Origin: Ruminococcus sp. UBA3665
GTDB lineage: Bacteria; Bacillota; Clostridia; Oscillospirales; Ruminococcaceae
Assembly (NCBI GenBank): GCA_002373165.1
Contig: DFJS01000052.1
Coordinates: 1 to 23,009, forward strand
Direction: 5' to 3'
Length of the DNA: 23,009 bases
Shown: positions 15,939-22,457 of the stretch, piece by piece
Layout of the letters: each line of letters opens with the position of its first letter
How positions within the stretch are numbered: the first letter of the stretch is position 1
Translations under genes and position numbers: made by a program
Notes under the pieces: generated by a model
The model's input: only the letters and a program-made list of their open reading frames with translations
What the model was told of the DNA's origin: nothing
Database searches by the model: none

Positions 15939-17327
15939 ATGGATAATTTAGAAAGACAGCGGAAACAGAAAAAATTTGACGATGTCAAGCATACGCTCCG
16001 CAAATTTGAAGGCCTGCTGGAAATTGTTATATTAACAGAAGTTTACTGTCTGTTCCGCCGGAATTTTTATGATATTCCGGATATGTACGGCCTGCACGAC
16101 AAAGGTACCCGGCTGCTTGCGGCAATTTATGCATTTCTGACATTTGTGCTGTTTTTCTACGGCGACAGCTTCAAATTCGGACATATCAAGCTGACTGATG
16201 CCGTAATTTCCCAGTGGATTGCCGTTGTCATCGGCAATTTTGTGACATATTTTCAGCTGTGCCTGATTGCTGACAGAATGCTCCGCTTTCTGCCGATTCT
16301 TGCGCTGACTGCCGCCGATGCTGTCATCACACTGGTCTTATGCTTTATTTTTACGGCGATTTATCATAATTTCTGCATTCCGCGCAAAATGGTTATGATT
16401 TACGGCAGCCCCAATGCCGTTTCCCTGCAATCCAAGATGAACAGCCGCAGCGATAAGTACAGAATCGAACAGCTGCTGAACAGTCAGGAATTAAGCTATG
16501 AACAGATTATTTCCAAAATTCCGGAATTTGATGCTGTTGTCATCAATGATGTGGATGCCGCCATGAGAAATGATATTTTAAAATTCTGCTACAGTAATTC
16601 TGTCCGGACGTATCTTGTGCCGAACATCAGCGATATTATTTATTCCGGCAGCAAGGATATCACGTTATTTGATACGCCGCTGAAACTCGTCAAAGGCAGA
16701 GGGCTGACCCCTGCACAGAAATTTCTCAAACGGGCATTGGACCTGACATTAAGCAGTATTGCCGTCATACCGGCCTGTCTGATTATCGGCATTCTTGCCA
16801 TCGCAATCAAGTCAGAGGACGGCGGCCCGGTATTCTACAGGCAGAAACGGCTTGGCCACAAAGGAGAATTTGAAATTTTAAAACTGCGTTCTATGAAAGA
16901 AAATGCCGAATCGCTGGGCGTTCCGCAGCTTGCTACTGAAAATGACCCCAGAATTACCAAAATAGGAAAATTAATCAGAAGCTGCCGCCTTGACGAACTG
17001 CCGCAGATTTTCAATATTCTGAAAGGCGATATGTCTATCGTAGGCCCCCGGCCGGAACGTCTGGAATTTTACGAGGAATTTGAAAAAACAATCCCGGAAT
17101 TCCGGCTTCGCACCAAAGTAAAAGCCGGGCTGACAGGCTATGCCCAGATTTATGGGAAATATAATACATCCCCTCTGGATAAATTAAGAATGGATCTGAT
17201 GTATATTGAAAATTATTCTTTTTTGAGTGATATCCGGCTGATTCTGAAAACAGTCCAGGTGCTTTTCAAAAAAGAAAGTACTGAAGGCGTGACGGAGAAA
17301 AACAGCATTCTGAAAAAAAGAAAATAA
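15939..17327 (+). CDS. polyprenyl-phosphate sugar phosphotransferase
   Basis: The product has 462 residues, starting at ATG 15939 behind AGAGGAG. Residues 1-145 hold about four membrane segments, followed by a CoA-binding-like middle region. From about 262 comes the bacterial sugar transferase domain: the membrane-embedded KRALDLTLSSIAVIPAC, then VFYRQKRLGHKGEFEILKLRSM, the active-site region DELPQIFNILKGDMS (from about 351) and IVGPRPE. Such enzymes move a sugar-1-phosphate from a nucleotide sugar to undecaprenyl phosphate, the first step of capsule or exopolysaccharide synthesis. The exact sugar cannot be told from sequence. No glycosyltransferase neighbours are present, so it stands alone. 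Its stop directly abuts the stop of the convergent gene at 17328. Confidence 0.92.
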   Translation: MDNLERQRKQKKFDDVKHTLRKFEGLLEIVILTEVYCLFRRNFYDIPDMYGLHDKGTRLLAAIYAFLTFVLFFYGDSFKFGHIKLTDAVISQWIAVVIGNFVTYFQLCLIADRMLRFLPILALTAADAVITLVLCFIFTAIYHNFCIPRKMVMIYGSPNAVSLQSKMNSRSDKYRIEQLLNSQELSYEQIISKIPEFDAVVINDVDAAMRNDILKFCYSNSVRTYLVPNISDIIYSGSKDITLFDTPLKLVKGRGLTPAQKFLKRALDLTLSSIAVIPACLIIGILAIAIKSEDGGPVFYRQKRLGHKGEFEILKLRSMKENAESLGVPQLATENDPRITKIGKLIRSCRLDELPQIFNILKGDMSIVGPRPERLEFYEEFEKTIPEFRLRTKVKAGLTGYAQIYGKYNTSPLDKLRMDLMYIENYSFLSDIRLILKTVQVLFKKESTEGVTEKNSILKKRK

Positions 17328-17561
17328 TCAGGAATGCTTTTCACAGCCTGCTGCTCTTGTCATGCCGTCGATAAAGGCACGACGGGGAATTTTAACTCTT
17401 GTGCCGATTAAAATCGTCGGAAAACAAAAACTGTTGATGCCAAGTGCCTTGTCCTGCTTTACCTGAATATTGATATGATACGGACTGACTCCCAGAAGCG
17501 GCGCGATTTCTGCCGGAATCAGAAATTCCCTGTCCAGATTCATAATTTCCTGCATAGTCAT
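17328..17561 (-). CDS. excisionase-like helix-turn-helix protein
   Basis: The product has 77 residues. ATG 17561 follows AGGTGA by seven bases; the frame is open to 17585 without a better start. It reads LIPAEIAPLLGVSPYHINIQVKQDKA and TILIGTRVKIPRRAFIDGM, the winged-helix layout of small Firmicutes MerR/excisionase-type proteins. It is divergent from the integrase gene at 17717, the usual position for a recombination directionality factor. A simple repressor of the integrase is the alternative. The stop (17328-17330) touches the sugar transferase stop with no gap, so the two transcripts must overlap. Confidence 0.75.
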   Translation of the reverse strand: MTMQEIMNLDREFLIPAEIAPLLGVSPYHINIQVKQDKALGINSFCFPTILIGTRVKIPRRAFIDGMTRAAGCEKHS

Positions 17562-17592
17562 AGCGATTTCACCTCGCTCCAGCATATGCCGC

Positions 17593-17625
17593 CCCTGCTT
17601 TGTCCTATGCAGGGCTTGCTTTTTT
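17593..17625 (+). terminator. possible terminator upstream of the integrase gene
   Basis: CCCTGC (17593-17598), a ten-base loop and GCAGGG (17609-17614) are followed by CTTGC and six T. It could stop read-through from the sugar transferase gene. The T run is offset from the stem and overlaps the integrase promoter, so confidence is low. Confidence 0.3.
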
Positions 17626-17643
17626 CTCAGAATGTGCTATGAT
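17616..17643 (+). promoter_or_regulatory. promoter of the integrase gene
   Basis: A weak -35 TTGCTT (17616-17621), 16-nt spacing and an extended -10, TGTGC then TATGAT (17638-17643), lie about 75 nt before the ATG at 17717. TGCTATGATAAAAACAGCA here differs at one base from the sequence at the toxin-operon promoter (6139). Confidence 0.6.
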
Positions 17644-17657
17644 AAAAACAGCAGCAT

Positions 17658-17696
17658 AAAATACAATACAGGAGCATCTGCTCTGTATTGTATTTT
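17658..17696. repeat. 39-bp palindrome in the integrase leader
   Basis: Arms AAAATACAATACAG (17658-17671) and CTGTATTGTATTTT (17683-17696) are perfect complements. The centre adds AGCA/TGCT around a two-base TC loop, with one bulged G at 17672. Each arm also holds a direct repeat (ATACA twice). It lies between the promoter and the ribosome site, and could be an operator, a recombinase arm site or an RNA hairpin affecting translation. Confidence 0.9.
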
Positions 17697-17716
17697 GCTT
17701 TAAGGAGTGATCTGAC

Positions 17717-18823
17717 ATGCAGTGCACAAAATGCCGGAACGAAATCCCGGAAGAAAGCTGTTTTTGCAGCTTCTGCGGCATTCGGCTGAAACCGCCCGTC
17801 CGCAGTGCCAGAAAACGCGGAAACGGTCAGGGAACTGTCTACCGCCGCAAAAACGGAAAATGGCAGGCGGAAATCACACTGGGCTATTCTGTCAGAAACG
17901 GTAAAAAATACCGGAAACGCCTCACAAAAGGCGGCTTCGAGAGAAAAAAAGATGCTGTTGCTTATCTGTCCGTTCTGAAAGCTGACCAGAATCCAAAAAA
18001 ACAAATTACTGTCAGTCAGCTGTGGGAACTGTTCCGGAATACCAGAATGCAGCAAATCAGCCCTTCCCGACAAAGAGCCTATACAGCCGCCTATCATAAA
18101 ATTGCGGATGCTGTAGGCTACAGAAAAATTGACGAACTCACTGTCAGGGAACTTCAGGATATAGTCAATCAGTTCGGCATAAGCTATGATACAAAATCTG
18201 ATCTTAAAATTCTGTTTTCTCAGCTGTATCTTCTGGCTGTGCGCGATGATTACGCCCCCAAAAACAAGGCAGTCTATATTCAGCTTCCGGAACCTGTCCG
18301 TCCGGAACGGGAAATTTTCACAGAACGCGAAATTACAGAAATCTGGACAGATTACCGTCTGAATCCCTCCCCGATTGCTGCCCATCTGCTGATCATGCTG
18401 TACACAGGAATGCGCCCCGGAGAGCTTCTGACTATCCGCCGGGAAAATATCAATCTGGAAGAACAGTACCTGACCGGGGGCATCAAAACCAAAAAAGGAC
18501 GGAACAGAAAAATCATCCTGCCGGATAAAATTCTGCCTGTAATACGCTATCTGATGACAATAAAAACAGACGGCACTCTGACCTGTTACCAGTCAGCGTA
18601 TTTTCTGCGGCGTGACTGGAAACTCAAAAAAGCAGAACTGCATATCCGTGACGAACTCGCGCTGTACAGCTGCCGGCATACGTATATCACAAGACTGACA
18701 AGACTGAAACTCAGTCCGGCAATGCTCCAGGAACTGGCAGGCCATACGGATTATGAAACAACTTTGCTTTATACGCATCTTTCTGTTGCTGACAGACTGC
18801 TGGAAGTCAATCGGCTTTCATGA
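17717..18823 (+). CDS. tyrosine recombinase (integrase) with N-terminal zinc ribbon
   Basis: The product has 368 residues; ATG 17717 follows AAGGAG. Residues 3-20 form a CxxC...CxxC zinc ribbon (C3, C6, C17, C20). An AP2-like arm-binding domain follows (GQGTVYRRKNGKWQAEITLG, 38-57), then a core-binding SAM-like domain at about 97-180. The catalytic domain has R233 in TGMRPGELL, a lysine in the KTKKGRNRK hairpin, R320 in YSCRHTYI, H343 in LAGHTDYE and the nucleophile Y352 in LLYTH. The first His of the usual HxxR motif is replaced by Tyr317, which is tolerated in some active recombinases. It is probably able to recombine. The zinc ribbon is an unusual addition. It is divergent from the excisionase-like gene. 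Confidence 0.92.
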   Translation: MQCTKCRNEIPEESCFCSFCGIRLKPPVRSARKRGNGQGTVYRRKNGKWQAEITLGYSVRNGKKYRKRLTKGGFERKKDAVAYLSVLKADQNPKKQITVSQLWELFRNTRMQQISPSRQRAYTAAYHKIADAVGYRKIDELTVRELQDIVNQFGISYDTKSDLKILFSQLYLLAVRDDYAPKNKAVYIQLPEPVRPEREIFTEREITEIWTDYRLNPSPIAAHLLIMLYTGMRPGELLTIRRENINLEEQYLTGGIKTKKGRNRKIILPDKILPVIRYLMTIKTDGTLTCYQSAYFLRRDWKLKKAELHIRDELALYSCRHTYITRLTRLKLSPAMLQELAGHTDYETTLLYTHLSVADRLLEVNRLS

Positions 18824-18833
18824 TTTTTCTGTA

Positions 18834-18990
18834 TTACTCACAAATAACCTCCCGGCAGCCGGATTTGTCTGCCTTACGGCCGTTTTGCCGTCCTGCGCGG
18901 AAGGACTTAAAAAAATTTTCGGCATAACAAATCATGCTCTCCTTTCCAAGAGTAATACTGCATTCTATGCCGGAGTTTCCGGAATGTTCC
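18834..18990. other. structured non-coding stretch between integrase and regulator genes
   Basis: The gap 18824-19046 holds no supported gene but several hairpins: ACAAAT/ATTTGT (18840-18845, 18863-18868) enclosing CCGG-CAG-CCGG; ACGGC/GCCGT (18876-18880, 18887-18891); GTCCT/AGGAC (about 18890-18906); and CGGCATA/TATGCCG (18920-18926, 18966-18972) with inner pairs and a pyrimidine-rich loop. It could be a folded RNA, a recombination site or chance structure. Confidence 0.4.
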
Positions 18991-18994
18991 CTTC

Positions 18995-19023
18995 TTGACA
19001 AAAGCATAAAAATATGCTATAGT
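18995..19023 (+). promoter_or_regulatory. promoter of the XRE-ImmA pair with overlapping inverted repeat
   Basis: TTGACA (18995-19000), a 17-nt spacer and TATAGT (19018-19023) lie 24 nt before the GTG at 19047. The spacer contains AGCATA-AAAA-TATGCT (19003-19018), a perfect six-base inverted repeat placed where a repressor would block polymerase. Confidence 0.82.
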
Positions 19024-19046
19024 AATTCTATAAAGAGGTGAACGCT

Positions 19047-19466
19047 GTGAAAAAAAACCGTCTGGGCAGACTGCGGCAGAATGCCGGTCTGCATAAAAAA
19101 GATGTCGCCGAAGCCGTCCGGATGCCCGAAAACAGCTATAATCAGTATGAAAACGGAACACGCGGCATGAATCGTGAAATTTTACTCCGGTTTGCTGATT
19201 TTTATGATGTCTCTGTCGATGAAATTCTTGACCGCCCCGGCCGGAACCGCTATATCCGCCTTACGCCGGAAGATGCCGCCCTGCTGGACGACTATCACGC
19301 ACTTTCCGGCCGTGACCGTCATCTTCTCCGGACACTGATGCAGACAATGGCCGGCACTGTGCCGCAGAATGCTGAAATCCGCATGGCCGCACGCACTCCG
19401 GCAGGTATTGTTCCTCTTCTGCCGGAACAGGCATCTTCTGAAGAAGACGTGCCGGACGATCTTTGA
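19047..19466 (+). CDS. XRE-family transcriptional regulator
   Basis: The product has 139 residues. GTG 19047 has AGAGG at eight bases; the GTG at 19038 overlaps the ribosome site and is rejected. Residues 5-62 are a Cro/C1-type helix-turn-helix (LGRLRQNAGLHKKDVAEAVRM, then NQYENGTRGMNREILLRFADFYDVSVDEIL). The C-terminal half is Ala/Pro-rich and acidic at its end, with no recognised domain. The next gene, an ImmA/IrrE-type protease, starts directly after its stop (TGAGTG), so the two form a translationally coupled repressor-protease pair of the ImmR/ImmA type. It probably represses its own promoter through the inverted repeat at 19003-19018, and perhaps the integrase. Confidence 0.88.
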   Translation: MKKNRLGRLRQNAGLHKKDVAEAVRMPENSYNQYENGTRGMNREILLRFADFYDVSVDEILDRPGRNRYIRLTPEDAALLDDYHALSGRDRHLLRTLMQTMAGTVPQNAEIRMAARTPAGIVPLLPEQASSEEDVPDDL

Positions 19467-20036
19467 GTGACCTATGGCGTTTACCGTCAGGCACGGAATG
19501 CCTCGTGGCATTGTCTGCTGGACTGCAACATCCGGGAACTTCCTGTCAGCCCGGCTGTCATCGTCCGGCTGTACGGCCTGGACTGCCGCTATCGTACTGC
19601 CGAAGCTCTGGGCGGTCGTTCCGGTATGATTATCCGGCAGGCCGACAGCACCAGAATTTATATCAACCGGCAGGAAAGCATATTTCGTCAGCGGTTCACA
19701 GTTCTGCATGAACTGGGGCATTATCTGCTGGGGCATCTGGGCGATGTGCCGTTTTCGCGCTGTGAGGATGAACTGCGGTCGTCCGAAGAACAGGCGGCCG
19801 ACAAATTCGCGATTGATGTGCTTGCTCCGGCATGTGTGCTGTGGGGCATGGGCATACGAACGGCAGACGAGATTTCTTCCCTTTGCCGGATTTCGTATCA
19901 GGCTGCCGTATTCCGGGCGGAACGGATGCGGCTGTTATATCAGCGCGGCATGTTTCTGGCGCATCCGCTGGAAAAACGGGTATATGCGCAGTTTCTTCCG
20001 TATATCCGGAAAAACAGAAAACAGTTTCCGGAATAA
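19467..20036 (+). CDS. ImmA/IrrE-family metallopeptidase
   Basis: The product has 189 residues. GTG 19467 immediately follows the stop of the regulator gene; no good ribosome site is visible, so coupling is likely. The zinc motif is H81-E-L-G-H85 in TVLHELGHYLLGH, and the third-ligand region is SSEEQAADKFAIDVLAP near 115-125, as in peptidase family M78. ImmA of ICEBs1 cleaves the partner repressor ImmR to derepress the element; a similar action on the upstream XRE protein is inferred. The N-terminal 70 residues carry several cysteines and have no separate domain that I recognise. All catalytic residues look intact. Confidence 0.88.
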   Translation: MTYGVYRQARNASWHCLLDCNIRELPVSPAVIVRLYGLDCRYRTAEALGGRSGMIIRQADSTRIYINRQESIFRQRFTVLHELGHYLLGHLGDVPFSRCEDELRSSEEQAADKFAIDVLAPACVLWGMGIRTADEISSLCRISYQAAVFRAERMRLLYQRGMFLAHPLEKRVYAQFLPYIRKNRKQFPE

Positions 20037-20043
20037 ATTTTTC

Positions 20044-20072
20044 TTGACAAACCAGGAAAAATATGATACAAT
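20044..20072 (+). promoter_or_regulatory. promoter of the MazF-like/TerD/AIM24 group
   Basis: TTGACA (20044-20049), a 17-nt spacer and TACAAT (20067-20072) precede the ATG at 20126. A short hairpin (CCGT 20081-20084 / ACGG 20091-20094, followed by TATTATTTT) in the leader is too weak to call a terminator. Confidence 0.75.
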
Positions 20073-20125
20073 AAATCCAGCCGTCTGAAAACGGTATTAT
20101 TTTACATAGAAAGGATCTGCATCTG

Positions 20126-20542
20126 ATGACAGACAAGACCAGCCCTGCCGCCAAGGCGACATATGCCCAAAAAATAGAAGCCATGCTTTCTGATCCGGAT
20201 TTTCCTTACCGCCGCGGAAAAATTGTCTGGGTTCAGATTCCCGACAGCTGGAAAGGCAGTACTCATATTCAGTCAGGCATACGCCGGGGCGTAATTTTCT
20301 CGAATGATATCAATAATCTGTTTTCTGACCTGATTTATATCATTCCCTGTTCCCGGAAAAACAAGCCGATGAAACTGCATGTCAAGCATCACAGTCAATA
20401 TATTCTGGCAGAACAGATTATTCCGATTGACAAATCCTGGATTCTGCTGGACAGAGGCGCAGAAATGCTGGATTCCTTCACACTGCGGCAGGTAGAATCT
20501 AATTTTATGAAACAATTCGGCCTGCGGGATCTGGTGCATTGA
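20126..20542 (+). CDS. PemK/MazF-like protein
   Basis: The product has 138 residues; ATG 20126 follows AAAGGA. After an N-terminal extension of about 28 residues comes a PemK/MazF fold pattern: YRRGKIVWVQIPD (28-40), GIRRGVIFSNDINNLFSD (51-68) and YIIPCSRKNK (71-80), matching RGDIVWV, G.RPVLV.SND.N and the ITS strand of MazF. MazF proteins are mRNA interferases. The usual GSEQ loop is changed (GSTHIQSG) and a serine (S76) stands at the catalytic Thr/Ser position, so activity is uncertain. No antitoxin gene is next to it. It lies 40 nt before the TerD gene with no promoter between, so it probably leads that operon. A non-toxic regulatory PemK-like role is possible. Confidence 0.78.
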   Translation: MTDKTSPAAKATYAQKIEAMLSDPDFPYRRGKIVWVQIPDSWKGSTHIQSGIRRGVIFSNDINNLFSDLIYIIPCSRKNKPMKLHVKHHSQYILAEQIIPIDKSWILLDRGAEMLDSFTLRQVESNFMKQFGLRDLVH

Positions 20543-20582
20543 TGAGATTACATAATAAATTCAGGAAAGTGAGGCAAACTGC

Positions 20583-21344
20583 ATGAGACTTTCTGTTCCG
20601 ATGAAGATAACCGGCGCATTTGACAGAAACAGCATTCAAACGCCGGGAGTATTGAGGCCGGCTTACACATCGGGGAATATCAGTCAGGCAGGAGTTTCCG
20701 TACAGCCGAGTTCTGCTCCTGTATCGCGGCCAAATCCTGCGCCCGTATCACGGCCGAATCCTGCGCCTGTGCTTCCCCCTCTGCCTGCATCCAGTACGCT
20801 CCTGCGGCGCGGTCAGAAATTTACTGTCGCCGAACCGGACGGCTCTGTCCCCTCTGTACTGAAACTCAAGCTCGACTGGCAGGTGATGAATCCTGCCTGT
20901 GATCTGGATGCTTCCGCCTTCCTGCTGGCAGATAATGACAAAGTCCCCGGCGAAGACTGGTTTGTCTTCTACGGTCAGCCCCAGAGTCCCGACGGCAGTA
21001 TCCGCTATTCCGGCAATACCGGAAAAGGTGCCGAAATGCTGATTCAACTCAGCCAGATCAGCCCCCGGATTCAGAAAATCGCGTTCGCCGTGACAATCTA
21101 TGAGGCTATTCCCAAAAATCTGCATTTCGGCATGGTGCAGAACGTCTCTGCCAGAATGTTCCATCAGATGAAAAATACCGAACTTGCCCGGATGGAATTC
21201 ACAGACTGTTCTCCGCAGGTGACTGCACTGGTAGTCGGCGAACTGTACCGATATCGTAATGCCTGGAAATTCAATGCCGTAGGTTCGGGAGTCAAGCGCG
21301 ACCTTGCCGGATTCTGCGCCATGTACGGCATCGAAGCCGGCTAA
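20583..21344 (+). CDS. TerD-domain protein with proline-rich N-terminus
   Basis: The product has 253 residues; ATG 20583 has GTGAGG upstream. Residues about 74-253 are a TerD domain: RGQKFTV, LKLDWQVMNPACDLDASAFLLADNDKVPGEDWFVFY, the calcium-site region SPDGSIRYSGN, and FGMVQNVSARMF. Ordinary TerD proteins start directly at this domain (about 190 residues). Here residues 1-73 are an added Pro/Ser/Asn-rich segment with an eight-residue tandem repeat (APVSRPNP). TerD proteins bind calcium and are linked to tellurite, phage and stress resistance. The AIM24 gene follows 22 nt downstream. A scaffolding role at the membrane or in stress is inferred. Confidence 0.9.
   Translation: MRLSVPMKITGAFDRNSIQTPGVLRPAYTSGNISQAGVSVQPSSAPVSRPNPAPVSRPNPAPVLPPLPASSTLLRRGQKFTVAEPDGSVPSVLKLKLDWQVMNPACDLDASAFLLADNDKVPGEDWFVFYGQPQSPDGSIRYSGNTGKGAEMLIQLSQISPRIQKIAFAVTIYEAIPKNLHFGMVQNVSARMFHQMKNTELARMEFTDCSPQVTALVVGELYRYRNAWKFNAVGSGVKRDLAGFCAMYGIEAG
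20715..20786 (+). repeat. 24-nt in-frame tandem repeat in the TerD gene
   Basis: Two near-identical 24-nt units (20715-20738, 20739-20762) encode APVSRPNP twice, followed by a third, diverged unit (APVLPPLP). The changes are mostly silent, suggesting selection for the peptide repeat. Confidence 0.88.
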
Positions 21345-21366
21345 TCCCCCGAAAGGAGCTGCTTTT

Positions 21367-22158
21367 ATGATTACTTTTGAAACTCTCAATGAACTGACCC
21401 TGAAAATTACCTGTCAGGGCAGCCGCGATTATATCTTTTCCAAAATGGGTGCTTTTATCGCCGGAGAATGCTACGGCCCTAAAAATTATAAATTCACAAA
21501 AGTGATGCTTGGCCCGGAACAAAATTTCGGTCAGGCTTTGCTGAACCAGATCGGCAGACGCTTCACGGGCGAAAACCTGCCTTTGATGAAAGTAGAGTTC
21601 GAAGGCGATTCTGTGACATATTATGCCAATAATCAGCAGCATATTGTGGTATATCATCTTCAGAACGGCGAGCGGATTTCTGTCGAAAGTGAAAATATTC
21701 TGGCGTTTACCAAAGACTGCAAATACGGCGTGCGTTTTCTGGCGCAGGGCGTGATTTCACAGAAAGGCCTTGCCACTTCCACGCTGACCGGAGAAGGTCC
21801 CGAAGCTTACGTTGCCGTTCTGGTGGACGGCAATCCGATTGTCCTGAACAATGCCGATACCCGCGCCACTCTGGAAGCTGACCCCGATGCCGTTGTCTGC
21901 TGGATTGGCGGCGATCCGGAAGTCAGAACAGACCTTTCCTGGCGCAATCTGATCGGACAGGCTTCCGGCGAATCTTATATGTTTGAATGGAAAGATACCA
22001 ATCCCGCGATTGTGATTATCCAGCCGATGGAACGCACATCCGGCGTGGATGTCTCCATGGACGGCCGCCGCAGCGGAAGCCGCCCCAGTTCACAGAGTTC
22101 TGTCAGCACACAGCAGACTGCTAGTGACCTGAATCATCTGTTCCGCAATTTGCGGTAA
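21367..22158 (+). CDS. AIM24-family protein
   Basis: The product has 263 residues; ATG 21367 follows AAAGGAG, and the longer upstream frame overlaps the TerD gene without a site. Residues about 1-230 show the AIM24/TIGR00266-like beta-rich pattern (LPLMKVEFEGDSVTYYANNQQ, then KGLATSTLTGEGPEAYVAVLVDGNPIVLN and the VCWIGGDPEVRTDLSWRN segment). The tail (235-263) is Ser/Arg/Gln-rich. AIM24-like genes are often neighbours of terD-type genes in Firmicutes; their biochemical role is not settled. It shares an operon with the TerD and MazF-like genes. There is no signal peptide. Confidence 0.85.
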   Translation: MITFETLNELTLKITCQGSRDYIFSKMGAFIAGECYGPKNYKFTKVMLGPEQNFGQALLNQIGRRFTGENLPLMKVEFEGDSVTYYANNQQHIVVYHLQNGERISVESENILAFTKDCKYGVRFLAQGVISQKGLATSTLTGEGPEAYVAVLVDGNPIVLNNADTRATLEADPDAVVCWIGGDPEVRTDLSWRNLIGQASGESYMFEWKDTNPAIVIIQPMERTSGVDVSMDGRRSGSRPSSQSSVSTQQTASDLNHLFRNLR

Positions 22159-22164
22159 AACTAC

Positions 22165-22193
22165 TTGACAAAACCAGGATTTTATGCTATAAT
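22165..22193 (+). promoter_or_regulatory. promoter of the tyrS T-box transcript
   Basis: TTGACA (22165-22170), a 17-nt spacer ending TATGC, and TATAAT (22188-22193): a fully consensus promoter starting the leader near 22200. Confidence 0.92.
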
Positions 22194-22199
22194 ATCTTA

Positions 22200-22440
22200 A
22201 ACGCTGTGAAGGAAAGAAGTAGGAAAATCCCTCTGTTTCCAGAGAAATGCCGGTCGGTGCAAGGCATCAGACAGAGCTTTCTGAATTACATTCCGGAGCG
22301 GATTTCCTGAAAAAATTCTTGATTAGGGAAATACGGAGCAATGCACGTTACCGCATTCCCAAAGGCCGGAGCATTCCGGCGAATAGAGGTGGTACCGCGG
22401 TAGATAATCGCCCTCTGCATCACAGCAGGGGGTTTTTTTG
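22200..22440 (+). ncRNA. T-box leader, tyrosine-specific
   Basis: The leader has a Stem I with the AGTA-type motif (GGAAAGAAGTAGG near 22209), an apical AGAGAAATGCCGGTCGGTGC region, and the T-box core AGGTGGTACCGCG (22387-22399) followed by a terminator. The codon in the specifier loop is most likely TAC at 22287-22289 followed by A, that is tyrosine, which agrees with tyrS downstream. Uncharged tRNA-Tyr binding would favour the antiterminator and allow transcription of the small membrane protein gene and tyrS. Confidence 0.93.
22411..22439 (+). terminator. T-box regulated terminator
   Basis: CCCTCTGC (22411-22418), a six-base loop and GCAGGGGG (22425-22432), with one G-T pair, are followed by seven T. 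It competes with the antiterminator that uses the T-box core. Confidence 0.93.
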
Positions 22441-22457
22441 TGATTTGAGGTGATTTT

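Larger units (their letters stand above)
17328..20036. mobile_element. integrase / excisionase / XRE / ImmA module, possible integrative-element remnant
   Basis: Four adjacent genes (excisionase-like, tyrosine recombinase, XRE regulator, ImmA/IrrE protease) are the control set of phages and ICEs such as ICEBs1. No conjugation or phage structural genes, tRNA target or flanking att repeats were found, so the limits are only the outer gene ends. It may be a decayed element or a domesticated module. Confidence 0.4.

Noticed and set aside
17627..18385. Minus-strand open frame opposite the integrase gene
   Set aside because: Antisense to conserved recombinase sequence, and it would cross the palindrome and promoter.
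18834..18935. 33-codon minus-strand frame after the integrase gene
   Set aside because: AAGGAG lies only about three bases before the ATG, and the peptide shows no recognisable feature; hairpins explain the region better.
21304..21366. N-terminal extension of the AIM24 gene
   Set aside because: It overlaps the TerD gene and lacks a ribosome site; ATG 21367 follows AAAGGAG.
22143..22155. Palindrome CCGCAA-T-TTGCGG at the end of the AIM24 gene as a terminator
   Set aside because: It lies within the coding end, the stem is short, and no T run follows.
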